Shown: positions 45,581 through 56,114, counted from the first letter of the stretch. The stretch: 64,000 nucleotides of DNA from Marinomonas communis (GCF_004363305.1 NZ_SNZA01000004.1:397747-461746), one strand, 5' to 3'. Numbers and translations are program-made. Notes: generated by a model not told the origin, from the sequence alone.

Positions 45581-45606
45581 GCCGCCACAACCGTGGCGGC
45601 TTTTTT
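45581..45606 (+). terminator. Terminator of the mtlR transcript
   Basis: GCCGCCAC and GTGGCGGC pair around AACC, followed by T6. A classical intrinsic terminator lying between the convergent mtlR and xylulokinase genes. Confidence 0.9.
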
Positions 45607-45616
45607 ATCGCTTACT

Positions 45617-47116
45617 TTACTGTGCCACCGCACGTAATTGATCCAACGATGCATTGAGTACTTTGGTTTGTTGATATAGCTGACGATAAATCTCGTACTT
45701 GGCTTGATAATAGGGTTGAACCGAGTGGTTCGGAGTATGCGTTGCGATAACCTCCGGCAAAGGACAATACGCTTTAATCAGCGACTCCACCTCATGACCT
45801 TGCTGCGCCTTTAAACCAATCAGAGCAAGACGCGCCGCACCAAGCCCTGGGCCCACTTCTCCACCATCACGGTAAGTTAGCGCTTTTGCCAACACGTTCG
45901 CGATGATTTGACGCCAAAGCTCACTGCGCGCGCCACCACCAATCAATGACAGCTCATCAACAACAGTGCCTGCACTTTCTAGAGCGTTTTGACAGTCCAA
46001 AATAGAGAACGCAATGCCCTCTAGTACCGCCAAGGTCATTTCCTCACGACGAGTGCTATTGACCAAACCATAGAACTGCCCACTGGCAAGAGGGTCATTG
46101 ATGGGCGTTCGTTCGCCGTTTAAATAAGGCAGAAACACAACGGATGTTTGGGTAATCGAGCTATGTTCGAGCTCTTCGAGTAAGTCCGGTACCAGCTTAG
46201 ACACAAGATTGGCAAACCAAGCCAAAGAGTTTGCCGCACTCAGGGTCACTCCCATTTGATGCCAGCGATTAGGTAATGCATGACAGAACGCGTGTACAGT
46301 ATTTTCAGGCTTGGCGTTGTGCGCTTCTGACACAGCAAAATAGACTCCAGAAGTACCAAGCGAAACAAAGCCTTGTCCCGGTTCAGTCACCCCCATTCCT
46401 ACAGCGCCCGCCGCATTGTCTCCGGCTCCCGCTACAACAGGAATGGTATTCAAACCAAGCTGCTTGGCCACCTCATCGCTTAAGCAACCAATCACTTGCT
46501 GGCCTTCATAAACCGTCGGCATGTTCGCCCTTGTTAGGCCTGTCATGGCAAGTAATTGATCGTCCCATTGACGTGTTTCAGGATTAAGCCATAACGTTCC
46601 GGCAGCATCGGAACAATCACTGGTGAATAATCCCGTTAGGCGATATACAAGGTAATCTTTGGGCAGTAAAACCTTATCGATGGCTTGATAAATGTCTGGC
46701 TCATGCTCTTTCAACCAAAGTACTTTTGGCAACGTAAAGCCTGGCATCGCTAAGTTGCCCGAAATCGCGAGTAACTCAGGGTAAGCTTGCATCACTGCAT
46801 CGCACTGCGCTTTACTGCGACCATCGTTCCACAAAATACAGGGACGCAGAACTTGCCCTTGGCTATCTAATAACGTCGCCCCGTGCATCTGACCGGATAA
46901 ACCAAGGGCCTCAATACGCGTAAGATTCACTCTCTGAGACAGTTGCTCACATACTTGCCCAACCGCCTCCCACCAATCACTCGGAGCCTGCTCTGACCAA
47001 GTTGGATGAGGAGCGCTCACATTCAGTGCTTGGCTGGCTTGTGCAACAACCTGCCCCTCATCATTAATGACCACACCTTTTAACCCAGACGTACCTAAAT
47101 CTAACCCTAAGAACAT
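45617..47116 (-). CDS. xylB: Xylulokinase
   Basis: 499 residues of the FGGY carbohydrate kinase family. The N-terminal phosphate motif is LGLDLGTSGLKGVVINDEG, followed by LSGQMHGATLLD and LWNDGR typical of xylulokinases, and the C-terminal ATP motif is SLIGGGARSELWRQI. It phosphorylates D-xylulose, which MtlD would make from D-arabitol. It is the counterpart of mtlY in Pseudomonas but is convergent with mtlR instead of downstream of mtlD. A TGACT-ATTT-AGTCA dyad lies in its promoter region. Confidence 0.94.
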   Translation of the reverse strand: MFLGLDLGTSGLKGVVINDEGQVVAQASQALNVSAPHPTWSEQAPSDWWEAVGQVCEQLSQRVNLTRIEALGLSGQMHGATLLDSQGQVLRPCILWNDGRSKAQCDAVMQAYPELLAISGNLAMPGFTLPKVLWLKEHEPDIYQAIDKVLLPKDYLVYRLTGLFTSDCSDAAGTLWLNPETRQWDDQLLAMTGLTRANMPTVYEGQQVIGCLSDEVAKQLGLNTIPVVAGAGDNAAGAVGMGVTEPGQGFVSLGTSGVYFAVSEAHNAKPENTVHAFCHALPNRWHQMGVTLSAANSLAWFANLVSKLVPDLLEELEHSSITQTSVVFLPYLNGERTPINDPLASGQFYGLVNSTRREEMTLAVLEGIAFSILDCQNALESAGTVVDELSLIGGGARSELWRQIIANVLAKALTYRDGGEVGPGLGAARLALIGLKAQQGHEVESLIKAYCPLPEVIATHTPNHSVQPYYQAKYEIYRQLYQQTKVLNASLDQLRAVAQ

Positions 47117-47185
47117 ATTTCTTACCTGCTAAACATGATTGCAGTGAATCGTTATTGTTGTGTATTTATCGAGTGTCAGAAGTTG

Positions 47186-47199
47186 TGACTATTTAGTCA
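47186..47199. promoter_or_regulatory. Dyad upstream of the xylulokinase gene
   Basis: TGACT and AGTCA flank ATTT. The half-site AGTCAA is shared with repeats in front of mtlE. It lies 70-83 bp from the xylB start. Candidate MtlR site, inferred from the shared sequence. Confidence 0.4.
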
Positions 47200-47363
47200 A
47201 TGGCTGATTAGTAATCTGCTTTTTACGTATCAGTCCAAGACAAAATGCATCAATTTGACGCACTTTTTGCATAGAGGGTGGATTTGCGCTCTGGATGCAT
47301 TGATTTCACTCAATCTTGCCCCACATAATTAAAACAATTCATTTATCGGTTTTTGAGGTCTTT

Positions 47364-48275
47364 ATGCAGCTCCAGCAGCTTCTCAGTGAAACACTTCCTG
47401 CTACCAGCTACGGTCATAGCCAAGACCTAGGTGTGATTTCTGTCCAAGGTCCTGACAGCGTTAAATTGCTACAAGGTCAGACCACAGCTGACCTGAAGCT
47501 GGTTAACGAACAAACCAGTGTATTCGGCGCTGTGTGTACACCGAAGGGGCGCATCATTGCCAATTTCTATATTTTGCAGAACGCCGCAGACTCTTTTTTA
47601 GTGGTGGTGAAGCGGGATGTGCTCGAGACACTGTTAGCCCATTTGAAAAAGTACGCCGTATTTTTCAAAACGGAGCTAGCCGATGTCAGTACTCAGTACC
47701 ATGTCAGCTCATTGTTTGCGCTAACAGATACACTTGAGCCACAAACGCAGTATGAATTGGCAATCCCAACCAGCCACCAAGATGGCTGCAGCCAATTGGT
47801 ACTGAACAACACCTATTACCAAGAAACACTAACCGTTGCCCCTGCATCAGAAGAGCTTCCCAATGCAGAAGACCCAGCCGCTCACAAGGTGATGGCTCTT
47901 TTGGCTGCACGACCACTGCTAGGCAAAGAGCACCTTGAAGAGATCCTACCGCAATGGATCAATATGCAACGCAACGGCGGCATCAGCTTTACCAAAGGCT
48001 GTTATACCGGACAGGAAATCGTTGCCCGTATGAAATACCGTGGCAAGTCGAAAAAGCACTTAGCGCTTGCCACCTGTTCAGGTCCAATGAAGATGGGTGC
48101 GGATGTGATGAACGAAGAAGGCAAAGCGATTGGATCAGTCTTTGATGTTGCACCTTTGGCTGACGTACAAGTCGCTCAATTGATCCTAAACGTTGATCAA
48201 AACGACGTTGGCAACGCCACAGTAGAGGGCTACGACATTAATCTACTGCCTCTCCCCTATGAACTGGGCAACTAA
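47364..48275 (+). CDS. ygfZ: Folate-binding Fe-S assembly protein YgfZ
   Basis: About 304 residues from ATG 47364, preceded by GAGG; an upstream frame from 47316 is less likely. GcvT-like folate-binding fold with the family signature KGCYTGQEIVAR, whose cysteine is essential in YgfZ. It helps assemble or repair 4Fe-4S enzymes. In enterobacteria it is divergent from sdhE-ygfX; here the two are separated by the pseudoazurin and polyol genes. Confidence 0.94.
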   Translation: MQLQQLLSETLPATSYGHSQDLGVISVQGPDSVKLLQGQTTADLKLVNEQTSVFGAVCTPKGRIIANFYILQNAADSFLVVVKRDVLETLLAHLKKYAVFFKTELADVSTQYHVSSLFALTDTLEPQTQYELAIPTSHQDGCSQLVLNNTYYQETLTVAPASEELPNAEDPAAHKVMALLAARPLLGKEHLEEILPQWINMQRNGGISFTKGCYTGQEIVARMKYRGKSKKHLALATCSGPMKMGADVMNEEGKAIGSVFDVAPLADVQVAQLILNVDQNDVGNATVEGYDINLLPLPYELGN

Positions 48276-48295
48276 TTTTTCGAAGTTCAAAAGAG

Positions 48296-48328
48296 AAGCG
48301 CGCTTAGGATATCCAAGCGCGCTTTTTT
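48296..48328 (+). terminator. Terminator of ygfZ
   Basis: The 10-mer AAGCGCGCTT (48296-48305), itself a palindrome, is repeated at 48315-48324 and gives a stem of about 10 bp followed by a T-run. The ung stop lies 14 bp further on the opposite strand. Confidence 0.85.
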
Positions 48329-48341
48329 ATCTCTCAGGCGA

Positions 48342-49025
48342 CTACTCTGCCGACTGTAAATGAGCACTCCAATCGATCGGCGCTTTACCGATACTTTCAA
48401 GGTATTGATTCGCTTTTGAGAAATGCCCACAGCCAAAGAAGCCACGGTAAGCAGACAATGGTGATGGATGCACGCTCTCTAAAACACAGTGCTTAGAGCG
48501 ATCAATATGGCGACCTTTTTTCTGAGCGTAAGAACCCCACAGCATAAATACCACCCCTTGGTGGTGCTCGTTGATTAATTGAATCACTTGATCTGTGAAA
48601 GTTTCCCAGCCCTTATTTTGGTGTGAGCCAGCTTTTGAAGCTTCAACGGTCAATACACTGTTGAGTAGAAGCACACCCTGTCGCGCCCAGTTGATCAGGT
48701 AACCATGATTGGCAATCGGTATATTTAAGTCAGCTTCTAGTTCTTTATAGATATTGACCAAAGATGGCGGTGTTTTGATACCAGGTTTCACTGAGAATGA
48801 CAGACCATGGGCTTGATTTGGACCGTGGTAAGGGTCTTGCCCAAGAATAACCACTTTCACTTGCTCAAAAGGCGTCTCGTTTAGAGCATTGAAGCAATCA
48901 TTTGAGTGAGGAAAAATCACTTTTCGAGCTTCTTTTTCCTGCACTAAAAATTCACGCAAACGCTGCATGTAGTCTTTGTTAAATTCATCGGCTAAATGTG
49001 CCTGCCAGTCGGATGCAAGATTCAT
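48342..49025 (-). CDS. ung: Uracil-DNA glycosylase
   Basis: 227 residues, the usual Ung length. The water-activating motif GQDPYHGP contains D64 and the DNA-contacting motif [14 protein letters not shown] contains the catalytic histidine near 187, positions matching E. coli Ung. It removes uracil from DNA. It starts two bases after the phosphotransferase gene stop, so the two share a transcript. Confidence 0.97.
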   Translation of the reverse strand: MNLASDWQAHLADEFNKDYMQRLREFLVQEKEARKVIFPHSNDCFNALNETPFEQVKVVILGQDPYHGPNQAHGLSFSVKPGIKTPPSLVNIYKELEADLNIPIANHGYLINWARQGVLLLNSVLTVEASKAGSHQNKGWETFTDQVIQLINEHHQGVVFMLWGSYAQKKGRHIDRSKHCVLESVHPSPLSAYRGFFGCGHFSKANQYLESIGKAPIDWSAHLQSAE

Positions 49026-49027
49026 AA

Positions 49028-49915
49028 TTACTCAGTTTTAAAATAAGGGTTAAACACAGGGTCATTTAATAGCGCATGATACCACTGCACACCATCCAAT
49101 TCATGAGCGCCACCCATTACCTGCCTCAGTAACAGCCAAACCAACTCACGTAAGACATAGGCCTGACGATAGCATTCAATGCGGTAGCAGTGCTCTTTAT
49201 CTAACGCACCGCCAATGATGATTGAATAAGCCTGCTGGAGTTGTTCGTAATTCAAGTGATGCGCATGAGCCAAAATCCCTAAGTCAAACAAGGGATCGTT
49301 CATCGCAGCGCATTCCCAATCAATAAGCCAAGCTCTATTGGCCTTGAGAATAACGTTTTTAGGGTTCAAGTCGTTGTGACATAGCACCAATGTATCAGGC
49401 CGTGGTGCCTTCGGTAACATGCTATAGAAACGTTGTACTTGCTCTATGGGCGTCAGCATATCCGAATCGCAATGATTCTCTGACAAGGCTTGTAGCCAGC
49501 GCTCTAATAACGCATACACACAGTATTCTTGAGAAACGCTTGGTTGTTGATGTAAACGCTGCACCACCTCACAGACGGGCTTTAAGGTTGCGTCTTGATG
49601 AGCAACAGCCCAAGAAAAGGTATGGCCCGTTAAGAATTGGCTAACCACACACGATTGCCGTTGCCAAACGATGTTCGCGGTTAACCCTTGTTGCGCTGTT
49701 TGTCGCCAGATATGAGATTCGAGCTCACGGTTTACACCAAATAGATCATCACTTTCTTGCGTTAAACGCAGCACCAGCTGAGGCTGATTACACCAACGGA
49801 TGCAGAAAGTTTGATTGGAAAACCCTTCCTCCAGAGGCACTAATTCGTACACGCCATCTTTCGGTAAAATGGAGTTCATTTGCTTCAAATACTCAGAAAG
49901 TGCATACATTTTCAA
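49028..49915 (-). CDS. Choline/thiamine kinase-like phosphotransferase
   Basis: 295 residues of the APH/choline kinase family. The catalytic loop [13 protein letters not shown] carries the Brenner-type aspartate and asparagine, and the DFG-like motif is [15 protein letters not shown], characteristic of choline kinase and ThiK. The N-terminal lobe [16 protein letters not shown] resembles the nucleotide-binding loop. A small-molecule kinase, possibly for thiamine or choline; substrate unknown. Transcribed together with ung. Confidence 0.82.
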   Translation of the reverse strand: MKMYALSEYLKQMNSILPKDGVYELVPLEEGFSNQTFCIRWCNQPQLVLRLTQESDDLFGVNRELESHIWRQTAQQGLTANIVWQRQSCVVSQFLTGHTFSWAVAHQDATLKPVCEVVQRLHQQPSVSQEYCVYALLERWLQALSENHCDSDMLTPIEQVQRFYSMLPKAPRPDTLVLCHNDLNPKNVILKANRAWLIDWECAAMNDPLFDLGILAHAHHLNYEQLQQAYSIIIGGALDKEHCYRIECYRQAYVLRELVWLLLRQVMGGAHELDGVQWYHALLNDPVFNPYFKTE

Positions 49916-49998
49916 TCACTTATTGCCAGAGGGGGAAACCGCTGTCAGAATGTCCCTGATACCCATTTGAGTCAATATTTTACTGTTGAAGCACATAA

Positions 49999-50862
49999 AT
50001 GAATAAGCACGAAGACATTATTCGCAGAATCCAAGAAAAACTGAGTACGCTGAGTAAATCTGAGCGTAAGGTTGCTGAAGCCATTTTAGCCGACCCTAAA
50101 ACGACTATTCACTCCAGCATTGCGAAGCTTGCCGCGCGTGCCGAGGTCAGTGAGCCAACGGTGAACCGTTTTTGTCGCAGCTTAATTGGCAGCGGCTTTC
50201 CAGACTTCAAAGTCGCATTAGCACAAAGCCTAGCGAAAGGGACACCTTATGTGAACCTTAATGTTGAGCCAGATGATGCGCCAGGCGCCATTACTCATAA
50301 GATTTTTGAGGCAGCGAAAAACAACCTTACTCGCGCACAGGAACTACTTCCTGAAACATTAATTAGTCGTGTAGTGGATGTTTTAGCACAAGCACGCCGT
50401 ATCGAATTTTATGGACTGGGTGCATCTGGCCCTGTCGCGAAAGATGCGCACCATAAGTTCTTCCGCTTAAATATGCCAGTTGTCGCTTACACCGACATTT
50501 TGGTGCAACGTATGGCGGCGGCGGGGACTCACCCAGGCGATGCGGTGGTGCTGATTTCATTATCTGGTCGTACTTTGCCATTGATCGAAACCGCCCGTGT
50601 CGCACGTGAAGCCGGAGCAACGGTCGTCGGCATTACCAACCCAGGCTCACCGTTGACGGAACATTGTTCCATTGTGCTTCCCATTGAAGAAACTGAAGAT
50701 ACGGACATCTACACACCAATGAGTTCACGTATTGTGTATCTCACACTGATCGATGCATTGGCAACAGGTGTACTGCTGAAACGCGGCCCTGAATTCAACG
50801 AGCATCTGCGCAAGTTGAAACTGAGTGTACAAGATACGCGCCTTCCTAAGCAGGATAACTAA
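49999..50862 (+). CDS. hexR: RpiR-family regulator HexR
   Basis: 287 residues. N-terminal RpiR helix-turn-helix (about 1-77, KLAARAEVSEPTVNRFCRSL) and a C-terminal SIS sugar-phosphate domain (about 120-260, FYGLGASGPVAKDAHHKF, ISLSGRTLPLIETAR). HexR senses 2-keto-3-deoxy-6-phosphogluconate and represses Entner-Doudoroff and related genes. The neighbourhood supports this: edd, gap and pyk lie downstream, and a perfect HexR-type operator precedes edd. Confidence 0.94.
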   Translation: MNKHEDIIRRIQEKLSTLSKSERKVAEAILADPKTTIHSSIAKLAARAEVSEPTVNRFCRSLIGSGFPDFKVALAQSLAKGTPYVNLNVEPDDAPGAITHKIFEAAKNNLTRAQELLPETLISRVVDVLAQARRIEFYGLGASGPVAKDAHHKFFRLNMPVVAYTDILVQRMAAAGTHPGDAVVLISLSGRTLPLIETARVAREAGATVVGITNPGSPLTEHCSIVLPIEETEDTDIYTPMSSRIVYLTLIDALATGVLLKRGPEFNEHLRKLKLSVQDTRLPKQDN

Positions 50863-50869
50863 AGTATTC

Positions 50870-50898
50870 AAAGGCGCTGCAAAGCGCCTTTCTTTTTT
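50870..50898 (+). terminator. Terminator of hexR
   Basis: AAAGGCGCT pairs with AGCGCCTTT around GCAA, followed by T6 with one C interruption at the beginning. Confidence 0.88.
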
Positions 50899-51213
50899 AC
50901 GATATATCAACGCAAAATAACTACTAAACTATTTTCACAAGAGAATATCGATATTTTGTCAGAGGATTTTGAAAGATAATTCCTCGCTCTCTTCTTAGAA
51001 TCGCCGGTCAGGTTGTGAAATGGTAATTTTTTGTCAAAAAACTGACTGTTTCAATAAGGAACACCAACTTGATAATTTCAGGCAATCTAACACCCGAAGA
51101 TGACATGCTCCCAAAGCCTCGCTAGATGCTAGGTTTTGGTCTACGTTTGATCCAACTTATCAGAACGCGGCACAGTAGACTTCGTTATAAAAAATCGAAT
51201 CATGGGGACTATA
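50899..51213 (+). other. Noncoding region upstream of putP
   Basis: 315 bp with no supported gene or RNA. An AT-rich self-complementary stretch (TTTTTTG-TC-AAAAAA near 51028-51042) is visible, along with a GGGGAC RBS before the putP start. No operator was recognised. Confidence 0.4.
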
Positions 51214-52707
51214 ATGATTGAAAACAGCTTAGCGATAAGCTTTACCTTCCTAGCCTATTTAGTGGTTATGCTAGGGATCGGTTTATACGCATACAAACGC
51301 ACATCCAGCTCAGAAGACTACTTCCTAGGTGGTCGCTCTCTAGGCCCTTGGCCTACAGCCCTATCAGCTGGTGCATCGGACATGAGTGGCTGGTTATTGC
51401 TAGGACTTCCAGGTTACGCTTTCGCAGCCGGTATGGAGTCACTTTGGCTAGCTGGTGGTCTACTTGTTGGCACATGGTTAAACTGGCTGATCTGTGCGAA
51501 ACGTCTTCGCACTTACAGCATCGAAGCCAACTCTCTAACCTTACCTGAATACCTGTCTACTCGCTTCCAAGATAAATCAAAACTGATTCAAACCATTTCT
51601 GCATTCTTTATCTTGCTATTCTTTTTGTTCTACACGAGTTCTGGCTTAGTGGCAGGCGGTAAGCTTTTCGAAACAGTATTCGGCCTAGACTACCGTTGGG
51701 CAGTTGTAATCGGCACGGTATGTGTTGTGTCTTACACACTATTTGGTGGTTTCTTAGCTGTATCTTGGACAGACCTAGTGCAAGGTCTGTTGATGTGTGC
51801 GGCATTGGTCATCGTACCCATCGCAATTATGGAAGGCGACTGGTCTCAGCTTCCAGCGACACTAGAGGCGAAAAACCCAGAATTATTATCTTTGTGGCGC
51901 GATGTTAACGGCGAACCACTGAGTATCATTGGCATCATCTCGTTGGTTGCTTGGGGCCTAGGTTACTTCGGCCAGCCACATATCTTAGCTCGCTTTAAAG
52001 CTTCTCGTTCTAACAAAGACATCACTACAGCACGTCGCATTGCAGTTGTTTGGACAGCACTTTCAATGGTCGGTGCACTATTGATTGGTGTGGTTGGTAT
52101 TGTCTACGTAGACAACCACATGGGTGGCTCGCTGGAAGACGGCGAAAAGATCTTTATGATCTTGGTAAATGCAGTATTTAACCCTGTGGTAGCGGGTATT
52201 CTACTAGCAGCTATTCTTGCTGCGATCATGAGTACTGCTGACTCTCAGTTGTTGGTGTCTTCATCTGCGTTAGCGGAAGACTTCTACAAAGCTTGGATCA
52301 ACCCAAATGCTACACAAAAGCAAATCGTAAACATCGGTCGTTTTGGTGTTGTTGCTCTATCGATTATCGCTCTTATTCTGGCCTTTAACCCAGAGAGCTC
52401 GGTACTTGGCTTAGTGTCCTACGCTTGGGCTGGTTTTGGTGCAGCCTTTGGCCCTGCCATCATTTTGAGCCTGTTCTGGCGTAACATGAACCGCAATGGC
52501 GCCCTAGCAGGTATCCTAGTGGGTGGTATTACGATCGTTGTTTGGAAACAAATTTCTGGCGGTATCTTTGATGTCTATGAAATCGTTCCAGGCTTCATCT
52601 TATCAACCATTGCCATTGTTGTAGTGAGCCTTATGTCTGGTGCTCCAGAGAAGAAAGTACTGGATTCTTTTGAATCATACGAAGGTAAGTTGAACACGCT
52701 AGACTAA
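51214..52707 (+). CDS. putP: Sodium/proline symporter
   Basis: About 497 residues from ATG 51214 (GGGGAC seven bases upstream; an ATG at 51202 overlaps the RBS). Sodium:solute symporter family with about 13 membrane segments. PutP hallmarks include SSEDYFLGGRSLGPWPTALSAGASDMSGWLLLGLPG in the first helices and ILAAIMSTADSQLLVSSSALAEDFYK. Imports proline with Na+ and also serves osmoprotection in marine bacteria. No putA nearby. It splits hexR from edd. Confidence 0.95.
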   Translation: MIENSLAISFTFLAYLVVMLGIGLYAYKRTSSSEDYFLGGRSLGPWPTALSAGASDMSGWLLLGLPGYAFAAGMESLWLAGGLLVGTWLNWLICAKRLRTYSIEANSLTLPEYLSTRFQDKSKLIQTISAFFILLFFLFYTSSGLVAGGKLFETVFGLDYRWAVVIGTVCVVSYTLFGGFLAVSWTDLVQGLLMCAALVIVPIAIMEGDWSQLPATLEAKNPELLSLWRDVNGEPLSIIGIISLVAWGLGYFGQPHILARFKASRSNKDITTARRIAVVWTALSMVGALLIGVVGIVYVDNHMGGSLEDGEKIFMILVNAVFNPVVAGILLAAILAAIMSTADSQLLVSSSALAEDFYKAWINPNATQKQIVNIGRFGVVALSIIALILAFNPESSVLGLVSYAWAGFGAAFGPAIILSLFWRNMNRNGALAGILVGGITIVVWKQISGGIFDVYEIVPGFILSTIAIVVVSLMSGAPEKKVLDSFESYEGKLNTLD

Positions 52708-52732
52708 TACTCTAGAGTCTTCATCTCTTCAA

Positions 52733-52759
52733 AGCCGAGCCTAAGCGCTCGGCTTTTTT
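52733..52759 (+). terminator. Terminator of putP
   Basis: AGCCGAGC (52733-52740) pairs with GCTCGGCT (52747-52754), followed by T6. Confidence 0.9.
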
Positions 52760-52832
52760 GTGGCTATCTGACAGCTTCTCTTTACCGACTATTCATTCAT
52801 ACTCTAGTAACTAAAACCTCTTTCTAGAGACC

Positions 52833-52858
52833 AAAAAAAGGCCTCCAAAAGGAGGCCT
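52833..52858 (-). terminator. Terminator of edd
   Basis: AGGCCTCC pairs with GGAGGCCT around AAAA. The A-run on the left (52833-52839) becomes the U-tract of the leftward transcript. Confidence 0.88.
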
Positions 52859-52899
52859 AAACACCATTACTAACAAACGTTAGTAGTCAGAGAAATCTG

Positions 52900-54717
52900 T
52901 TACTCGGGGAAGAGTGAACAAGCGCCCTGCTCAGCGCCATTAACTAGCATGCGATATCCAGCAAACATCTCACGCCCCATTCCTTGATGGGAAGCCGTCA
53001 GATCACAGCTAGCTTGCTCACGTTTAGCCAGTTCAGCATCGCTTACTAATACTGATAACGTGCCTTTGTTCGCATCTAAGCGAACCAAGTCACCATCCTG
53101 GATTTTGCCAATAAGACCGCCAGCTAATGCCTCAGGAGTTAAGTGAATAGCTGCAGGAACCTTACCAGAGGCACCAGACATACGCCCATCGGTAACAAGT
53201 GCTACTTTGTAGCCTTGGTCCTGCAAGTTGCCAAGGAAAGGCGTCAACTTGTGTAGTTCTGGCATACCAATGGCTTTCGGGCCTTGGTAACGTACTACTG
53301 CAACACAGTCACGCTTCAATTCACCAGTACGAATCGCTTCAGCCAAATCATTTTGATCGTGGAAAACAGCAGCAGGCGCTTCGATCACGCGGTTCTCTTC
53401 TTTTACTGCTGAAACCTTAATCACCGCACGGCCGAGGTTGCCTTCTAACAAAGACAAACCACCCTCTTTGCTAAATGGGTTATCAATGGATCGAACGACT
53501 TCATCGTCTAAACTGGCTTCCACACCATCACGCCATACTAGCTGGTCACCTTCCATGAAAGGCTCTTTGGTGTAATGCGTTAGGCCATGACCCACAATGG
53601 TATTAACGTCTTCGTGTACTAAGCCACCTTTCAATAGCTGCTTAGTTAGGAAAGCCATACCGCCTGCGGCTTGGAAATGGTTAATGTCTGCTTGCCCATT
53701 CGGGTAGATACGTGTCAACAATGGCACAACCTTTGACAGCTCTGAGAAATCTTGCCAGTTGATCACGATGCCCGCCGCACGAGCAAACGCAACAATGTGC
53801 ATGGTGTGATTTGTTGAACCACCTGTTGCCAACAAACCGACCATGGCATTCACAATGGAACGCTCATCAATCACTTTATAGATTGGTCGGTAATCTTTGC
53901 CGAGTGCCGTTGTTTTGGTGGCCAATTGTGCTGTGTAGCGCGTTAACGCATCTCGCATTGGGCTATCAGGATTGACAAAAGAAGACCCTGGTAGTTGCAG
54001 CCCCATCATTTCAACCAATAATTGGTTAGAGTTAGCTGTACCGTAGAAAGTACAAGTACCAGCACTGTGGTATGAAGCTGATTCTGCCTCAAGTAGCTCA
54101 TCACGGCTGGCTTCGCCTTTCGCAAAACGCTGGCGAACCGCGGCTTTTTGCGCGTTGGTAATACCTGATGGCATCGGACCAGCAGGGACAAATAAACAAG
54201 GTAAATGACCGAAACGTAATGCGGCGATCAATAATCCTGGAACGATTTTGTCGCAGATACCTAAGAAAAGCGCTGCATCAAACATATTGTGGGACAGAGC
54301 AATGGCCGCACCTTGAGCAATGTTGTCACGGCTAAAAAGCGATAACTCCATGCCTTCTTGGCCTTGTGTCACACCATCACACATAGCTGGCACAGCCCCA
54401 GCCACTTGTGCCACAGAGCCCATTTCAGCAACAGCACTACGAATGATATCTGGGTAGGTTTCGTAAGGTTTGTGAGCGGACAACATATCGTTGTAGGAAG
54501 TAACGATACCGATGTTGGCTTCATCCATCAGCTTAAGCTTTTGCTTTTCCTGAGGCTGACATGCTGCAAAGCCGTGGGCCAAGTTGCCACATGACAACGA
54601 ACCACGGTGTGGACCTTTTAACTCAGCCTGCTGCATATCCGCTAAATATTGAGAACGTAGTGGTTTACTACGTTCAATAATGGCTTGGGTCACTTTTTCC
54701 ACAATAGGGTTCATCAT
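52900..54717 (-). CDS. edd: 6-phosphogluconate dehydratase
   Basis: 605 residues, the normal length for Edd in the IlvD/Edd family. Conserved features include [43 protein letters not shown] (a cluster-ligand cysteine), [12 protein letters not shown], and the C-terminal [23 protein letters not shown] 4Fe-4S enzyme that converts 6-phosphogluconate to KDPG. RBS GGAGAGAG precedes the start. Downstream eda and zwf/pgl are not in this window. A perfect HexR operator lies 60 bp upstream, so KDPG probably induces it. Confidence 0.97.
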   Translation of the reverse strand: MMNPIVEKVTQAIIERSKPLRSQYLADMQQAELKGPHRGSLSCGNLAHGFAACQPQEKQKLKLMDEANIGIVTSYNDMLSAHKPYETYPDIIRSAVAEMGSVAQVAGAVPAMCDGVTQGQEGMELSLFSRDNIAQGAAIALSHNMFDAALFLGICDKIVPGLLIAALRFGHLPCLFVPAGPMPSGITNAQKAAVRQRFAKGEASRDELLEAESASYHSAGTCTFYGTANSNQLLVEMMGLQLPGSSFVNPDSPMRDALTRYTAQLATKTTALGKDYRPIYKVIDERSIVNAMVGLLATGGSTNHTMHIVAFARAAGIVINWQDFSELSKVVPLLTRIYPNGQADINHFQAAGGMAFLTKQLLKGGLVHEDVNTIVGHGLTHYTKEPFMEGDQLVWRDGVEASLDDEVVRSIDNPFSKEGGLSLLEGNLGRAVIKVSAVKEENRVIEAPAAVFHDQNDLAEAIRTGELKRDCVAVVRYQGPKAIGMPELHKLTPFLGNLQDQGYKVALVTDGRMSGASGKVPAAIHLTPEALAGGLIGKIQDGDLVRLDANKGTLSVLVSDAELAKREQASCDLTASHQGMGREMFAGYRMLVNGAEQGACSLFPE

Positions 54718-54776
54718 CTCTCTCCGCTTGGACTCTGGCTAACTATCAGTTCGCCTAAGGAACCAGAGCCGTTTTA

Positions 54777-54791
54777 TGTAATTTTACTACA
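54777..54791. promoter_or_regulatory. HexR operator in the edd/gap region
   Basis: TGTAATTTTACTACA matches the published HexR consensus TGTARTWWWAYTACA at every position. It lies 60 bp from the edd start and about 300 bp from the gap start. Confidence 0.85.
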
Positions 54792-54846
54792 TTTTAAGAA
54801 TTTAAAACCAACAAACAAGACTAAAATTCGCCATAAAGCACATTTA

Positions 54847-54861
54847 TGTAATAAATTTACC
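54847..54861. promoter_or_regulatory. Possible second HexR-like site
   Basis: TGTAATAAATTTACC fits the HexR consensus with two mismatches (positions 10 and 15). Weak; it lies between the perfect box and gap. Confidence 0.3.
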
Positions 54862-55002
54862 AAAAAATATTACCAATACGCTTTTTTTTCTTTAGAATAG
54901 AGCCCTATAACAGGCTAAATGACAGAACATTACAAAATGCCGTATGTTTTTTGCACATACAGCACTCTCTTGGTAGATTCAGTCATTGAGGATTTTTATT
55001 TT

Positions 55003-55017
55003 TGTAGTGTTTTTACA
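55003..55017. promoter_or_regulatory. HexR-like site before gap
   Basis: TGTAGTGTTTTTACA fits the HexR consensus with two mismatches (positions 7 and 10) and lies 74 bp before the gap start. Candidate operator for gap. Confidence 0.5.
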
Positions 55018-55090
55018 ATAACATTGAAAGAATTCTGTCCTACACTAATTCCTTAGGACAGACTTTATCTTCGAATATTAGGAGTGAGAT

Positions 55091-56104
55091 ATGACGATTA
55101 AGGTAGCTATTAACGGTTATGGACGTATCGGACGCAACGTACTTCGAGCACTTTACGAGTCAGGAAAACGTGACCAGATCCAAGTTGTAGCCATTAACGA
55201 CCTTGGTGATTCTAAAATCAACTCTCACTTAACTAAATATGACACAGTTCACGGACGTTTCAATGCGGATGTGAATTTTGACGCCGAAGCGCTATACATC
55301 AACGAAGATAAAATCCTAACGTTCTCTGAGCGCGACCCAGCAAAACTGCCTTGGGCGGATCTAGGCGTTGATGTGGTTTACGAGTGTACTGGCTTCTTCA
55401 CTACCAAAGAAACAGCAGGTGCTCACATTACTGCTGGCGCAAAGAAAGTCATTATCTCTGCACCTGGTAAAGAAGTAGATGCAACAGTTGTTTACGGTGT
55501 TAACCAAGATGTTCTAACGTCAGACATGACAGTGATCTCAAACGCTTCTTGTACCACGAACTGTCTTGCTCCAATCGCGAAGCCGCTTAACGATAAGCTT
55601 GGCATCGAAAGTGGTTTGATGACGACCATTCATGCTTACACTAACGATCAGCGTCTATCAGATGTTTACCACTCTGATTTGTACCGTGCTCGCGCTGCGG
55701 CAATGAACATGATCCCAACTAAAACGGGCGCGGCAGCGGCTGTAGGCCTAGTGGTTCCTGAACTTGCTGGCAAGTTTGATGGCATGGCCGTGCGCGTACC
55801 AACGATTAACGTGTCTTTAGTAGATTTAACATTCCAAGCACCGCGTGAAACAACGGCTGAAGAAGTTAACCAAATCATCGAAGACGCCATTGCGGCAGAT
55901 CCAGTGTTGGCACAAGTATTGTGTGTTAACAATGAGCCACTAGTGTCTTCTGACTTTAACCACAGTACTTACACTTCTAACTTTGATGCGACACAAACTC
56001 GCGTACAAGGAAAGCTTGTTAAAGTCATGGCTTGGTATGATAACGAGTGGGGCTTCTCAAACCGAATGCTGGATAACACCATCGCTTTGATGAACGCCAA
56101 GTAA
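55091..56104 (+). CDS. gap: Glyceraldehyde-3-phosphate dehydrogenase, type I
   Basis: 337 residues. NAD-binding GYGRIGRN near the start and the catalytic cysteine C154 in [21 protein letters not shown]-type precedes the ATG. The enzyme interconverts glyceraldehyde 3-phosphate and 1,3-bisphosphoglycerate. Located with edd, pyk and hexR; HexR-like sites are found in the shared upstream region. Whether it is GapA or a gluconeogenic GapB cannot be settled here, although HexR sites favour a role in Entner-Doudoroff flow. Confidence 0.95.
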   Translation: MTIKVAINGYGRIGRNVLRALYESGKRDQIQVVAINDLGDSKINSHLTKYDTVHGRFNADVNFDAEALYINEDKILTFSERDPAKLPWADLGVDVVYECTGFFTTKETAGAHITAGAKKVIISAPGKEVDATVVYGVNQDVLTSDMTVISNASCTTNCLAPIAKPLNDKLGIESGLMTTIHAYTNDQRLSDVYHSDLYRARAAAMNMIPTKTGAAAAVGLVVPELAGKFDGMAVRVPTINVSLVDLTFQAPRETTAEEVNQIIEDAIAADPVLAQVLCVNNEPLVSSDFNHSTYTSNFDATQTRVQGKLVKVMAWYDNEWGFSNRMLDNTIALMNAK

Positions 56105-56114
56105 GACTAAATCC

